In this document: positions 31,617 to 41,863 of the stretch, piece by piece | Layout of the letters: each line of letters begins with the position of its first letter | How positions within the stretch are numbered: the first letter of the stretch is position 1 | Source of the DNA: Betaproteobacteria bacterium | GTDB lineage: Bacteria; Pseudomonadota; Gammaproteobacteria; Burkholderiales; Burkholderiaceae_C | Direction: 5' to 3' | DNA length: 64,000 nt | NCBI GenBank assembly: GCA_947453725.1 | Contig: CANGHH010000012.1 | Location: 85,273-149,272, forward strand | Notes under the pieces: generated by a model | What the model saw: the letters and a program-made list of their open reading frames with translations, nothing else | What the model was told of the DNA's origin: nothing | The model's database searches: none | Position numbers and translations under genes: made by a program

Positions 31617-32074
31617 TCGACCTCGGCGATCAGCTCGATCTCGACGCAGGCGCCCATCGGCAGCTGCGCGACGCCGAAAGCGCTGCGGGCGTGCGCGCCG
31701 ACCGCAGGGCCCATCACCGCCACCAGCAGTTCGCTGCAGCCGTTGGTGACCAGGTGGTGTTCGGTGTAGCGCGGCGCGCTGTTGACCAGGCTCAGCACCT
31801 TGACGATGCGTCTGACCTTCGTCAGGTCGCCGCCGACGGCGGCCTGGAGGGTGCCCAGCAGGTCGATGGCCACCGCCCGCGCGGCAGTCTTGCCGACCTC
31901 GGTGTCCATGTCGCTGCCCAGCTGGCCGACCCAGGCCTTGCCGTCCTGCTTGGCGATGTGGCCGGACAGGAAGACCAGGTTGCCGCTGCGCGTGTACGGC
32001 AGGTAGGCCGCCGCCGGCGTGGCCAGGGGCGGCAGCGTGATGCCGAGTGCCGACAGACGGTCTGCGATGGTCAT
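31613..32074 (-). CDS. RidA family protein
   Basis: A 153-residue YjgF/YER057c/UK114 domain protein with an N-terminal extension as in the YoaB/Rid4-8 type subgroups. GNLVFLSGHIAKQDG, DLLGTLQAAVGGDLTKVRRIVKVL and GAHARSAFGVAQLPMGACVEIELIAEV are typical; the Arg that polarises the imine substrate in canonical RidA appears as Arg in GAHARSAFG. RidA proteins hydrolyse reactive enamines and imines such as 2-aminoacrylate. It overlaps dsbB by 4 bp and is divergent from comEC. Deaminase activity is likely but subgroup assignment is tentative. Confidence 0.88.
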   Translation of the reverse strand: MTIADRLSALGITLPPLATPAAAYLPYTRSGNLVFLSGHIAKQDGKAWVGQLGSDMDTEVGKTAARAVAIDLLGTLQAAVGGDLTKVRRIVKVLSLVNSAPRYTEHHLVTNGCSELLVAVMGPAVGAHARSAFGVAQLPMGACVEIELIAEVE

Positions 32075-32130
32075 TGAGAGGGCCTTCCTATGGGGGTGGA
32101 GCCGGTGGCTGCCGCGGCGCGGCGCGATCC

Positions 32131-32136
32131 TACACT
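32131..32136 (+). promoter_or_regulatory. Putative -10 element of a leaderless comEC transcript
   Basis: TACACT (four of six consensus bases) ends 7 nt before the comEC ATG at 32144. No Shine-Dalgarno sequence is seen. The same hexamer lies 6 nt before pdxH. Confidence 0.45.
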
Positions 32137-32143
32137 GGCCCGG

Positions 32144-34621
32144 ATGCAAGTACCGGACCGGCGGACACCGTTCGGGCCCGCAGCGCCGCCCCTGCTGCTG
32201 GCGGGCCTGGCGGTGGGCTGGCTGCTGGGCGTGGCCCTGCAGTTGCAGCAGGCCGAGTTGTGGCCGCCGGCGCCGCTGCTGGCGATTGCCGCCACCGCAC
32301 TGCTGGCCGGCGCCGCGGTCTGGCGCTGGCGCGGCCACGGGGCCGCCATCGGGGTCCTGACGCTGGCGGCAGCCAGCCTGGCCTTTGCCAGCACCAGCGG
32401 GCGCGCGGCCTGGCGGCTGCAAGACCATCTGCAGCCGGCGCTGGAAGGGCCGGACATCGAGGTCACTGGCGTCATCGCCGAGATGCCGCGCCTGGGCGCG
32501 CAGGGCCCGCGCTTCGTGCTCGACACCGAGAGCGCCCGGCTGGCGGGTCCGGCCGGGCCTGCGGTGCGCCTGCCCGCGCAACTGTCGCTGGGCTGGTACC
32601 GCAGCGCCGACGACGAGACCGTGCTGGCCGCGCCCGCCGAGGACCTGCGCGCTGGTCAGCGCTGGCGGTTCACGGTGCGCCTGCGCGCGCCCCACGGCAC
32701 GCTGAACCCGCACGGCTTCGACGTCGAGCTGTGGCTGTTCGAGCAGGGCATCGCCGGCACCGGCAGCGTCCGCGCGCGGCCGGAGACGCCGGCCTTCAAG
32801 CTGGCCGAATCGGCCGGCCACCCGGTCGAGCGCCTGCGCCAGCGCGTGCGCGACGCCATCCTGGCGCGGGACGCCGACCCGGCTGCCGCCGGCGTGCTGG
32901 CCGCGCTGGCCATCGGCGACCAGGCGGCCATCGACCGGCCCGGCTGGGAGCTGTTCCGGATCACCGGCGTGGCCCATTTGATGTCGATATCGGGCCTGCA
33001 CATCACGCTGTTCGCCTGGCTGGTCGGCGGCGGGGTGCGCCGGCTGTGGCGCCTGCAGCCGCGCTGGCTGCTGGTCTGCCCGGCACCGACGGCCGGGCGC
33101 TGGGCGGGCTGGGCGGCGGCCGCCAGCTATTCGCTGCTTGCCGGCTGGGGCGTGCCGGCGCAGCGCACGGTGTGGATGATCGGCGCGGTGGTGCTGCTGC
33201 GTTCGCTGGGCCTGTGCTGGCCGCTGCACGCGGTGCTGCTGGCGGCGGCCTGGGTCGTCACGCTGTTCGACCCCTGGGCGCTGCTGCAGCCGGGCTATTG
33301 GCTGTCCTTCGGTGCAGTGGCGCTGCTGGCGGCCAGCGAGCCGGTGCTGGGCGTGACCGCGCCCGTCGCCAGCGGCTGGCGCGCCCGCCTGTGGCAGGGC
33401 GCGCACGGCGGCCTGCGCGCGCAGGCCGTCGCGACCATCGGCCTGGCGCCGCTCAGCCTGGCCTTCTTCGAGCAGATCTCGCTGGTCGGCTATGCGGCCA
33501 ATCTGCTGGCCATTCCGCTGGTGACGCTGCTGATCACGCCACTGACGCTGCTGGGCGTGTTCGTGCCGCCGCTGTGGACGCTGGCCGCGGGGCTGGTCCA
33601 AGGCTTGTCGGCCTACCTGGAATGGCTGGCCAGCGCGCCGGCGGTGGTTTGGTCGGCCGCCGCGGCGCCGCCCTGGGCCGTCGCCGCCGGCCTGCTGGCC
33701 GCGCTGCTGGCGGTGCTGCCCTGGCCCTGGCGCTTGCGGGTCTGGGCCTTGCCGCTGGTGCTGCCGCTGCTCCTGCCGCATGTGGAACGGCCTGCCGACG
33801 GCCAGTTCGAGCTGCTCGCCGCCGACATCGGTCAGGGCACGGCCGTGCTGCTGCGAACTCGCCGCCACCTGCTGCTCTTCGACACCGGCCCGCAGACTTC
33901 GCCCGAGGTGGACGCCGGCAGCCGGGTCCTGGTGCCGCTGCTGCGGGCGCGGGGCGAGTCACGGATCGACCTGCTGGTGCTCAGTCACCGCGATAGCGAC
34001 CACGTCGGCGGCGCAGCAGCGGTGCTGGGTGCGGTGACGGTCGGCGCGCTGTCCAGCTCGCTCGCGCCCGACCACCCGCTGCGCGCCGCCGCGCTCAGCC
34101 GCGGCGTGCCGCACAGCCTGTGCATCGCCGGGCAAGGCTGGGACTGGGACGGCGTGCACTTCGCGGTGCTCCAGCCGTCGGCGCAGGACCACGAGCGCGA
34201 TCTGAAGCCGAACGCGCTGAGCTGCGTGCTGCGCGTGCAGGCCGCTGGCGGCCGCAGCGCGCTGCTGACCGGCGACATCGAAGCGCCGCAGGAGGCCGCG
34301 CTGCTGCAGCGGCTGGGCGCGGCCGTGCACAGCGACGTGCTGCTGGTCCCGCACCACGGCAGCCGGACTTCTTCGACGGCCGCCTTCCTCGACGCCGTCT
34401 CGCCGCAAGTGGCCGTCGTGCAGGCCGCCTACCGCAGCCGCTATGGCCACCCGGCGCCCGACGTGATGCAGCGCTACGCCGAGCGCGGCATCGCCGTCGT
34501 CCGCAGCGACCGTTGCGGTGCCTGGACGCTGCGGCCCGACGGCGTGGCCCTGTGCCAGCGGCAGGCGGCGCGGCGTTACTGGCATCATCGGGTGGATGGG
34601 GCCCAGTCGGCCGCGCCCTGA
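32144..34621 (+). CDS. comEC: DNA internalization protein ComEC/Rec2
   Basis: An 825-residue polytopic membrane protein forming the inner-membrane DNA channel in transformation. After two or three N-terminal helices comes a DUF4131-like soluble region (about residues 85-210), then the competence domain with GVAHLMSISGLHITLFAWL and a series of helices up to about 560, and a C-terminal metallo-beta-lactamase-like domain: LAADIGQGTAVLLRT, LSHRDSDHVGG and LLVPHHGSRTSS. An in-frame ATG at 32090 has a GAGAGG before it, but it would leave 15 bp to the divergent ridA; 32144 leaves room for a promoter. Confidence 0.93.
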   Translation: MQVPDRRTPFGPAAPPLLLAGLAVGWLLGVALQLQQAELWPPAPLLAIAATALLAGAAVWRWRGHGAAIGVLTLAAASLAFASTSGRAAWRLQDHLQPALEGPDIEVTGVIAEMPRLGAQGPRFVLDTESARLAGPAGPAVRLPAQLSLGWYRSADDETVLAAPAEDLRAGQRWRFTVRLRAPHGTLNPHGFDVELWLFEQGIAGTGSVRARPETPAFKLAESAGHPVERLRQRVRDAILARDADPAAAGVLAALAIGDQAAIDRPGWELFRITGVAHLMSISGLHITLFAWLVGGGVRRLWRLQPRWLLVCPAPTAGRWAGWAAAASYSLLAGWGVPAQRTVWMIGAVVLLRSLGLCWPLHAVLLAAAWVVTLFDPWALLQPGYWLSFGAVALLAASEPVLGVTAPVASGWRARLWQGAHGGLRAQAVATIGLAPLSLAFFEQISLVGYAANLLAIPLVTLLITPLTLLGVFVPPLWTLAAGLVQGLSAYLEWLASAPAVVWSAAAAPPWAVAAGLLAALLAVLPWPWRLRVWALPLVLPLLLPHVERPADGQFELLAADIGQGTAVLLRTRRHLLLFDTGPQTSPEVDAGSRVLVPLLRARGESRIDLLVLSHRDSDHVGGAAAVLGAVTVGALSSSLAPDHPLRAAALSRGVPHSLCIAGQGWDWDGVHFAVLQPSAQDHERDLKPNALSCVLRVQAAGGRSALLTGDIEAPQEAALLQRLGAAVHSDVLLVPHHGSRTSSTAAFLDAVSPQVAVVQAAYRSRYGHPAPDVMQRYAERGIAVVRSDRCGAWTLRPDGVALCQRQAARRYWHHRVDGAQSAAP

Positions 34622-34688
34622 CCGGGGTCGCTCTGGCGCAGGCTCCGCTCGCCAGCGGACAGCCGCTGTCGCCCGTCTTTTCGCAAGG

Positions 34689-34704
34689 TGGCCCGCCGCT
34701 TGCA
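34689..34704 (+). promoter_or_regulatory. Sigma-54 (RpoN) promoter candidate for the transglutaminase/ATP-grasp operon
   Basis: TGGCCCGCCGCTTGCA matches the sigma-54 consensus TGGCACG-N4-TTGCW except at two positions. The invariant GG (34690-34691) and GC (34702-34703) are separated by exactly 10 bp. The start site would be near 34715, about 35 nt before the GTG of the next gene. Two short inverted repeats upstream (34633-34655 and 34653-34668) could bind an activator. The match is visible; use of sigma-54 is inferred. Confidence 0.6.
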
Positions 34705-34749
34705 AGTCATCCGCATCGACGGCCCCATTCGGCCCAGGAGCTAGAGCCC

Positions 34750-37700
34750 GTGTCCATTCATGTCGCGCTGAACCATGTCACCCATTACAAGTACGACCGC
34801 CGCGTCGCGCTGGGCCCGCAAGTCGTCCGCTTGCGCCCCGCGCCGCATTGCCGCACGCGCATCCTGAGCTACTCGCTGCGCATCGAGCCGGCCGAGCACT
34901 TCATCAACTGGCAGCAGGACCCCTTCGCGAACTACGCCGCCCGGCTGGTCTTCAACGAAGAGACGCGGGAATTCAAGATCACGGTCGACCTGGTCGCCGA
35001 GATGTCGGTGCTCAACCCCTTCGATTTCTTCCTCGAACCCGAAGCCGAGGAATTTCCGTTCAAGTACGCACCCGAAGCGCTGCACGACCTGGGGCCCTAC
35101 CTGGCCAAGGCCGAGCTGACGCCGCGCTTCAAGGCCTTCGTCGAGAGCATCCCGCTCGAGCCGCAGCGGACCATCGATTTCATGGTCGGTATCAACCAGC
35201 GACTGCAGCGCGAGATCAGCTACCTGATTCGCATGGAACCAGGCGTGCAGACGCCCGAGGTGACCTTGACCAACGGCAGCGGCTCCTGCCGCGACACCGG
35301 CTGGCTGATGGTGCAGACGCTGCGCCACCTGGGCCTGGCGGCGCGCTTCGTGTCGGGCTACCTGATCCAGCTGAAGCCCGACGTCAAGTCGCTCGACGGC
35401 CCGAGCGGCGCCGAGACCGACTTCACCGACCTGCACGCCTGGTGCGAGGTCTTCCTGCCGGGCGCTGGCTGGATCGGTTTCGACCCGACATCGGGCCTGC
35501 TGGCCGGCGAAGGCCACATCCCGGTGGCCTGCACGCCCGAGCCCAGCACGGCCGCGCCGATCAGCGGTGCGGTCGACGAGTGCGAGGTCGAGTTCGAGCA
35601 CCACATGGCCGTCACGCGGGTCTACGAATCGCCGCGCGTCACGCTGCCCTACACCGACGAGCAGTGGCGGGCGATTGTCAATCTGGGCCACGCGGTCGAC
35701 GGCCAGCTGAAGGCCCAGGACGTGCGACTGACGATGGGCGGCGAGCCGACCTTCGTGGCCGTGGCCGACCGCGACGAGCCCGAATGGAACACCGACGCGC
35801 TGGGCCCGACCAAGCGCGGCCTGGCCACCGAACTGGTGCACCGCCTGATGGCGCAGTACGGCAAGGGCGGCTTCCTGCACTTCGGCCAGGGCAAGTGGTA
35901 CCCCGGCGAGCAGCTGCCGCGCTGGGCCTTGACGATCGCTTGGCTGGCCGACGGCCAGCCGATCTGGAGCGATCCGACGCTGTTCGCCGACGAGCGCGAC
36001 GCCCACCACTACACCGCCGCCGACGCGCAGAACTTCACCCACACGCTGACCCGCCGCCTCGGCCTTGACACGAAGTTCGTGTTGCCCGGCTTCGAGGACA
36101 CCTGGTACTACCTGTGGCGCGAACGCCGCCTGCCGGTCAACGTCGACCCCTTCGACGCCCGGCTGGACGACGAGCTCGAACGCGCCCGCCTGCGCCGCGT
36201 CTTCACGCAGGGCCTGGACGCCACCGTCGGCTACCTGCTGCCGCTGAAGCGCGAATGGCAGGTCGGCAAGTCCGGCCCGGCCTGGATCACCGGGCCCTGG
36301 TTCCTGCGCGAAGAGCGCCTCTACCTGATGCCCGGCGATTCACCGATGGGCCTGCGTCTGCCGCTGGATTCGCAGGCCTGGGCCGCCAAGGGCGACCGCC
36401 CGCAACTGCAGACGCAGGATCCGTTTGCACCGTTGTCGCCGCTGCCGGCGCCGGCAGCGCTGCGCATGCAGCAGGCAGCCCGCAGCGCCAGTTCGGTAGC
36501 CGCGCCCTCGGCCGCCAGCGGCAAGGGCGCAGGCGAGGCGCCGCTGCGCGCCGGGCCGGGTGTCGGCCGTATGGCGGGCACCGCGCACGAACCCGAATAC
36601 GCCTTCAAGCGCGACCCGCTGGCGCGGCCGGCGCGTTTCGAATCGGCCGGTGAGCTGACGCGTACCGCCCTGTGCGTGGAAGTGCGCGACCCGCAGCGCG
36701 GCAATGGGCCGAAGGCCGAGCGGGCGGCAGAAGCCCAGCCCGGTGGCAAGCGTGGCGTGCTCTACGTCTTCATGCCGCCGCTGAAGTTCCTCGAGGACTA
36801 CCTGGAACTGCTGGCCGCGATCGAGGCCACGGCCGCCGAACTGAAGGTCAAGATCGTCATCGAAGGCTATGGCCCGCCGCGCGACCCGCGGCTGAAGCAG
36901 CTGTCGGTGACGCCCGACCCCGGCGTCATCGAGGTCAACATCCACCCGGCGGCCAACTGGACCGAACTGGTCGAGCACACCGAATTCCTCTATGACGCGG
37001 CCCACCACACGCGGCTGTCGGCCGAGAAGTTCATGCTCGACGGCCGCCATACCGGCACCGGTGGCGGCAACCACTTCGTGCTCGGTGGCGCGACCCCGGC
37101 CGACAGTCCTTTCCTGCGCCGGCCTGACCTGCTGGCCAGTCTGATCACCTACTGGCACAACCACCCTGCGCTGAGCTACCTGTTCAGCGGCATGTTCATC
37201 GGCCCGACCAGCCAGGCGCCGCGTTTCGACGAGGCCCGCGGCGACCAGGTCTACGAGGTCGAGATCGGCCTCAACGAACTGGAACGCACCCAGGCGCTTT
37301 ACGGCAAGACCGCCGATGGGGCACCGGCGTCGGGGGCCGTGCCGCCCTGGGTCATCGACCGCGCGCTGCGCAACTTGCTGGTCGACGTGACCGGCAACAC
37401 CCACCGCAGCGAGTTCTGCATCGACAAGCTCTACTCGCCCGACGGGCCGACGGGCCGCCTGGGTCTGCTGGAGTTGCGGGCCTTCGAGATGCCGCCGCAT
37501 GCCCGCATGAGCCTGGCGCAGCAGCTGCTGCTGCGGGCGCTGGTGGCCTGGTTCTGGAAGGCGCCCTACAGCGGCCGCGGCGCCACCCGGCTGACCCGCT
37601 GGGGCACCGGCCTGCACGACCGTTTCCTGCTGCCCAGCTTCGTGCAGATGGACTTCAACGACGTGCTGGCCGACCTCAACCAAGCCGGCTTCGCCTTCAA

Positions 37701-38271
37701 GCCCGAATGGTTCGCGCCGCACTTCGCGTTCCGCTTCCCGCTGATCGGTGAGCTGGCCACCGCCGGCATGGAGCTGACGCTGCACAGCGCGCTCGAACCC
37801 TGGCATGTGCTGGGCGAAGAAGGCTCGCCGGGCGGCACGGCGCGGTATGTCGATTCGTCGCTGGAACGGCTGGAACTGAAGGTCACCGGGCTGAACGGCA
37901 ACCGCCACGTCATCACCGTCAACGGCCGCGCGCTGCCGCTGCAGCCGACCGGTCGGGTCGGCGAATTCGTCTGCGGCGTGCGCTACCGCGCCTGGCAGCC
38001 GCCGTCGGCGCTGCACCCGACGATCAAGGTCCATGTGCCGCTGACCTTCGACATCGTCGACACCTGGAACCGGCGCAGCCTGGGCGGCTGCCGCTACCAC
38101 GTCGCCCACCCGGGCGGACGCGGCAGCGACACCTTCCCGGTCAATTCCTACGAGGCCGAAAGTCGCCGCCTGTCGCGCTTCTTCCGCTTCGGTCACACGC
38201 CGGGTGTGATGGACGTGAAGCCCGCCACGCCGAGCCTGGAACACCCGTTCACCATCGACCTGCGCGTGTGA
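34750..38271 (+). CDS. Transglutaminase-DUF2126 fusion protein
   Basis: A 1173-residue two-part protein. Residues 1 to about 285 are a bacterial transglutaminase-like domain with an N-terminal beta region ([20 protein letters not shown]) and a complete triad: Cys180 in [10 protein letters not shown], His229 in DLHAWCEV and Asp245 in GFDPTSG. From about 330 follows a DUF2126 region starting [16 protein letters not shown] and ending [11 protein letters not shown]. Around residues 565-660 there is an Ala/Pro/Gly-rich linker. The start is a GTG with AGGAG 10 nt upstream. It is first of five genes with ATP-grasp, alpha-E and transglutaminase domains. The group has been proposed to make or alter peptides; no product is known to me. 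Confidence 0.9.
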   Translation: MSIHVALNHVTHYKYDRRVALGPQVVRLRPAPHCRTRILSYSLRIEPAEHFINWQQDPFANYAARLVFNEETREFKITVDLVAEMSVLNPFDFFLEPEAEEFPFKYAPEALHDLGPYLAKAELTPRFKAFVESIPLEPQRTIDFMVGINQRLQREISYLIRMEPGVQTPEVTLTNGSGSCRDTGWLMVQTLRHLGLAARFVSGYLIQLKPDVKSLDGPSGAETDFTDLHAWCEVFLPGAGWIGFDPTSGLLAGEGHIPVACTPEPSTAAPISGAVDECEVEFEHHMAVTRVYESPRVTLPYTDEQWRAIVNLGHAVDGQLKAQDVRLTMGGEPTFVAVADRDEPEWNTDALGPTKRGLATELVHRLMAQYGKGGFLHFGQGKWYPGEQLPRWALTIAWLADGQPIWSDPTLFADERDAHHYTAADAQNFTHTLTRRLGLDTKFVLPGFEDTWYYLWRERRLPVNVDPFDARLDDELERARLRRVFTQGLDATVGYLLPLKREWQVGKSGPAWITGPWFLREERLYLMPGDSPMGLRLPLDSQAWAAKGDRPQLQTQDPFAPLSPLPAPAALRMQQAARSASSVAAPSAASGKGAGEAPLRAGPGVGRMAGTAHEPEYAFKRDPLARPARFESAGELTRTALCVEVRDPQRGNGPKAERAAEAQPGGKRGVLYVFMPPLKFLEDYLELLAAIEATAAELKVKIVIEGYGPPRDPRLKQLSVTPDPGVIEVNIHPAANWTELVEHTEFLYDAAHHTRLSAEKFMLDGRHTGTGGGNHFVLGGATPADSPFLRRPDLLASLITYWHNHPALSYLFSGMFIGPTSQAPRFDEARGDQVYEVEIGLNELERTQALYGKTADGAPASGAVPPWVIDRALRNLLVDVTGNTHRSEFCIDKLYSPDGPTGRLGLLELRAFEMPPHARMSLAQQLLLRALVAWFWKAPYSGRGATRLTRWGTGLHDRFLLPSFVQMDFNDVLADLNQAGFAFKPEWFAPHFAFRFPLIGELATAGMELTLHSALEPWHVLGEEGSPGGTARYVDSSLERLELKVTGLNGNRHVITVNGRALPLQPTGRVGEFVCGVRYRAWQPPSALHPTIKVHVPLTFDIVDTWNRRSLGGCRYHVAHPGGRGSDTFPVNSYEAESRRLSRFFRFGHTPGVMDVKPATPSLEHPFTIDLRV

Positions 38272-38283
38272 TCCACTCGGCGC

Positions 38284-40899
38284 ATGGTGCAGTCCCAGTC
38301 CCAGAGCCAGCTGCCCTTCGAGGCAGCCACCGCCGCCGCCAGCGCGGCTGAGCACACCCTCGCCAGCCGGGTGACGCCGCTCGAGGCCGGCGTCTGGGAC
38401 GAACTGCGCGGCGACGACGGCCTGCTGCGCCCGGCGTGGCGCGGTTTCGCGCGCAGCCTGCCGGCACCGCCCGGCGAGGCCGAGGTGGCCGACGACCTGG
38501 ACCGCCGCGTCACCCAGGTGGCGCAGCACATCCGCCAGGACGGCGTCACGCACAACGTCTTCAGCGACAACCCCGACCTGGCCGCCGCTTCGCGCCCCTG
38601 GTCGCTGGAATTGCTGCCGCTGCTGATCGAGGCCGCCGACTGGGCGGCCATCGAAGCCGGCGTGACCCAGCGCGCCGAACTGCTGCAGCTGATGCTGGCC
38701 GACCTCTACGGCCCTGGTCCGAAAAGCCAGCGCCTGCTGCACGAAGGCTTGCTGCCGCCGGCGCTGCTGCTGCGCCATCCGGGCTGGCTGCGCCCGATGG
38801 TTGGCGTCAAGCCGCCAGCCGGGCCGGGCGGCAGCGAGGGACTGCGCCTGTTCATCGTGGCCTTCGACCTGGCGCGCGGCCCCGACGGCCGCTGGTGGCA
38901 GGTGGCGCAGCGCACGCAGGGGCCGTCGGGCCTGGGCTACGTGCTGCACAACCGCCTGGTGATCGCGCGGCAGTTCCCCGACGCCTTCCGCGAGCTGCGC
39001 GTGCAGCGCATCGCCAGCAGCTACCGCCGCCTGCTGGACACGCTGGAAGCCAGCGCCCGCGAAGTGGCCCGCGGCATGGGCCACGCCACCCCGCGCGTGG
39101 TGCTGCTGACGCCCGGGCCTTACAGCGAAACCTATTTCGAACACGCCTACCTGGCGCGCTACCTGGGCGTGCCGCTGGTCGAGGGCGGTGACCTGACGGT
39201 GCGCGGCGAACGCCTGTACCTGAAGACCGTCGAAGGCCTTGAGCCGGTGCACGGCGTGCTGCGCCGTCTGGACGACGACTGGTGCGACCCGCTCGAATTG
39301 CGCCCCGACAGCGCGCTGGGCGTTCCCGGCCTGCTGCAGGCGGCGCGGGCTGGCAAGGTGGTGATGGCCAACGCACTCGGCAGCGCCTTCCTGGAGTCGC
39401 CGGCGATCCAGGGCTTCATGCCCGGCATCGCCCGGCGCCTGCTGGGTCAGGACCTGCTGCTGCCCGCGCTGCCCACCTGGTGGTGTGGCGAAGGCGCGGC
39501 CTGGCGCAACGCCCGCGAGCATGTCGCCGACAAGATCGTGCGCAGCACCTACCCCGGCGGCGGGCGGACCTCGCAGGTCCGGGAAGCGGCCGACAGCGCC
39601 ATCGACGAAGACCCCGACGCCTGGACGCTGCAAGGCCGTTTGCGTTTCTCGCGAGCACCAATCTGGGGCTCTGGCGTGGTCGAAGGCCGCCCGGCGATGG
39701 TGCGCGTCTACGCCATCGCCGACGGCGGCGGGCGCTGGCACGTGTTGCCGGGTGGCATGACCCGCGTGGCGCGGCGTGAAGACGGCAGCGTCAGCATGCA
39801 GCGCGGCGGTACCAGCCTGGACACCTGGGTGCTGACCACGGGCGCGGTGGACGCTTTCTCGATGCTGCCGCAGCGCCTGCAGGTCGACGACATCGCGCAG
39901 CGCCGCCGCCCGGTCAGCAGCCGAACTGGCGAGAATCTCTTCTGGCTGGGGCGCTACACCGAGCGCCTGGAGCAGCTGGTGCGCCTGGCGCGGGCCACGC
40001 TGATGCTGATTGACGACGACAGCGACGCGCCGCCGCCGGTGCTGCAGGCGCTGTCGACACTGGCCGTCAAGACCGGGCTGGCACCGGTCGGTGTGCCAAC
40101 CCTCGTGCAGTCGGCCACGCTGTTCGAACGGGCTTTGCTGGCCGGCCTGTCGAACCTGGACGCGGCCAAGGGAGCGACCAGCATCGCTTACCACCTGGCG
40201 GCGCTGGAGCGCTCGTCGATGGCGCTGCGCGAGCGGCTGTCGTCCGAGCACTGGGGCTTGATCCGCAGCATGCGCGAGGGCTTCAACCGGGCGCTGCAAA
40301 CCCCCGCTGGCGAGCTGCCGGTGCGGGCCCAGGTCTTGCCCGCGCTGGACCAGTTGGCGATGCAGCTGGCGGCGGTGACCGGCGCGCAGAGCGACCGCAT
40401 GACGCGCGACCACGGCTGGCGGCTGCTGACCGTGGGGCGGCTGGCGGAACGGCTGATCGGCGTGGCGCTGCGCCTGCAGGCTTTCGTCGAAGCCCAGGCC
40501 CTGGGCAGCGTGGCCGGCATCGAACTGCTGCTGGAATTGTTCGACAGCGTGATCACTTTCCGCGCCCGCTACCAGCGCCACGAAGACCTGCTGGCCCTGG
40601 TCGACCTGCTGGTGATGGACAGCGCCAACCCACGCGCCTTCGCCGGTGTGCTGCGCCGCCTTCGCACCGAGCTGGGCAAGCTGCCCGGTGACGCCGACAG
40701 CCTGCAGCGCCTGCTGGCGCTGCTGCCGGCCGAGGGCACGGGACTGACGCTGGAGTCGCTGCGCGGCGCCGACGACGCGGCCATCGCCCAGGCGCTGCGC
40801 GGGCTGGCGGCCTCGCTGGCCCAGCGCGCTTTGGCGCTGGCCGACCGCGTCGGCGAACGCTACTTCACCCTGGCGCAAGGCGTGGACCAGCGGGTATGA
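38284..40899 (+). CDS. Circularly permuted ATP-grasp / alpha-E fusion protein
   Basis: An 871-residue fusion. Residues 70 to about 540 form the circularly permuted ATP-grasp domain: NVFSDNPDLAAASRPW, VVLLTPGPYSETYFEHAYLA, GVPLVEGGDLTVRGERLYLKT and WVLTTGAVDAFSML. From about 545 the alpha-E domain begins (SSRTGENLFWLGRYTERLEQ) and runs to the end. Both halves have separate homologs in this operon (41864 and 43319). ATP-grasp enzymes join a carboxylate to an amine through an acyl phosphate; the all-helical alpha-E partner has no known activity. The gene overlaps the next by 4 bp (ATGA). Confidence 0.9.
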   Translation: MVQSQSQSQLPFEAATAAASAAEHTLASRVTPLEAGVWDELRGDDGLLRPAWRGFARSLPAPPGEAEVADDLDRRVTQVAQHIRQDGVTHNVFSDNPDLAAASRPWSLELLPLLIEAADWAAIEAGVTQRAELLQLMLADLYGPGPKSQRLLHEGLLPPALLLRHPGWLRPMVGVKPPAGPGGSEGLRLFIVAFDLARGPDGRWWQVAQRTQGPSGLGYVLHNRLVIARQFPDAFRELRVQRIASSYRRLLDTLEASAREVARGMGHATPRVVLLTPGPYSETYFEHAYLARYLGVPLVEGGDLTVRGERLYLKTVEGLEPVHGVLRRLDDDWCDPLELRPDSALGVPGLLQAARAGKVVMANALGSAFLESPAIQGFMPGIARRLLGQDLLLPALPTWWCGEGAAWRNAREHVADKIVRSTYPGGGRTSQVREAADSAIDEDPDAWTLQGRLRFSRAPIWGSGVVEGRPAMVRVYAIADGGGRWHVLPGGMTRVARREDGSVSMQRGGTSLDTWVLTTGAVDAFSMLPQRLQVDDIAQRRRPVSSRTGENLFWLGRYTERLEQLVRLARATLMLIDDDSDAPPPVLQALSTLAVKTGLAPVGVPTLVQSATLFERALLAGLSNLDAAKGATSIAYHLAALERSSMALRERLSSEHWGLIRSMREGFNRALQTPAGELPVRAQVLPALDQLAMQLAAVTGAQSDRMTRDHGWRLLTVGRLAERLIGVALRLQAFVEAQALGSVAGIELLLELFDSVITFRARYQRHEDLLALVDLLVMDSANPRAFAGVLRRLRTELGKLPGDADSLQRLLALLPAEGTGLTLESLRGADDAAIAQALRGLAASLAQRALALADRVGERYFTLAQGVDQRV

Positions 40900-41834
40900 G
40901 CATCCTGCTCGAAGTCGCCCACGAGACGCGCTACGACTACACCGCACCGGTCTCGCTGGCCCACCACCTGGCCCATCTGCAGCCGCTGCAGGACGAGCAC
41001 CAGCGCCTGCTCGCCTTCGACCTGGTCATCACGCCGCCCGCGGCGCATGTCCGCGACAGCGTCGACGCGATGGGCAATGCCGCGCGCTACTTCAGCCTGG
41101 CGCAGCCGCACCAGCGCCTGTCGGTGGTGGCGCTGAGCCGCCTGCGGGTGGCGCCGCGTTTCGCCGATCTGCAGGCCGAGGCCTCGCCGGCCTGGGACAA
41201 GCTGGCCGCCCGGCTGCGCTACGTCGCCCAGGCCCCATTCGAGCCGGCGGCAGAATTCGCCTTGCCCTCGCCCTATGTGCCGCGGCTGGCGGCCTTGCGC
41301 GCTTACGGCGACGCCAGCTTCCGGCCGGGCCGGCCGGTGGCCGTCGCGGCCATCGAACTGATGCGCCGCATCCATGCCGACTTCCGCTATGAAAGCCACA
41401 GCACCGACATCGACACGCCGCTGGCCACCGTCTGGCGCGACAAGCGCGGCGTCTGCCAGGACTTCGCCCACCTGATGGCCGGCGTGCTGCGCCTGCGCGG
41501 GCTGCCGGCGCGCTATGTCAGCGGTTACCTGCTGACGCGGGCGCCCGAAGGCGGTGCGTTGATGCAGGGCGCCGACGCCTCGCACGCCTGGGTCCAGGTC
41601 TGGTGCCCCGGCACGCCCGGCGTGCCCGCCGACGGCTGGCTCGATCTCGACCCGACCAACGACGTCGTGCCGGGCAGCGGCCATGTGCGCGTCGCCGTCG
41701 GCCGCGACTTCGGCGACGTCACCCCGCTGCGCGGCGTCATCCGCGGCGGCGGCCACCATACCCTGACCGTCGGCGTCACGACCCGCGCCTTTCCATCCCA
41801 GGCCTTGCCCCCGGAACGCGAGTTGCTAGCGTGA
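40896..41834 (+). CDS. Transglutaminase-like cysteine peptidase family protein
   Basis: A 312-residue protein with the same arrangement as the N-terminus of the 34750 product. An N-terminal beta domain starts LLEVAHETRYDYTAPVSLAHH; the core has Cys187 in KRGVCQDFAHLM, His230 in ASHAWVQVW and Asp252 in DLDPTND. No signal peptide is present, so it acts in the cytoplasm. Proteins of this type may hydrolyse or form isopeptide-like bonds. It overlaps the preceding gene by 4 bp and is followed 29 bp later by the stand-alone ATP-grasp gene. Confidence 0.92.
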   Translation: MSILLEVAHETRYDYTAPVSLAHHLAHLQPLQDEHQRLLAFDLVITPPAAHVRDSVDAMGNAARYFSLAQPHQRLSVVALSRLRVAPRFADLQAEASPAWDKLAARLRYVAQAPFEPAAEFALPSPYVPRLAALRAYGDASFRPGRPVAVAAIELMRRIHADFRYESHSTDIDTPLATVWRDKRGVCQDFAHLMAGVLRLRGLPARYVSGYLLTRAPEGGALMQGADASHAWVQVWCPGTPGVPADGWLDLDPTNDVVPGSGHVRVAVGRDFGDVTPLRGVIRGGGHHTLTVGVTTRAFPSQALPPERELLA

Positions 41835-41863
41835 ACCAGAAGAAAAGAGGAGCCAGCACCACC

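Noticed and set aside
32090..32143. Upstream ATG as the comEC start
   Set aside because: Although GAGAGG precedes it, it would leave only 15 bp to the divergent ridA start and no space for a promoter; a -10-like hexamer 7 nt before the ATG at 32144 fits better. It remains possible.
36340..40947. A 1535-codon open frame on the minus strand
   Set aside because: It lies antisense to the transglutaminase-DUF2126 and ATP-grasp genes, which have clear motifs. Its translation is His/Gln/Arg/Ala-rich without recognisable domains, as expected for the reverse frame of GC-rich codons.
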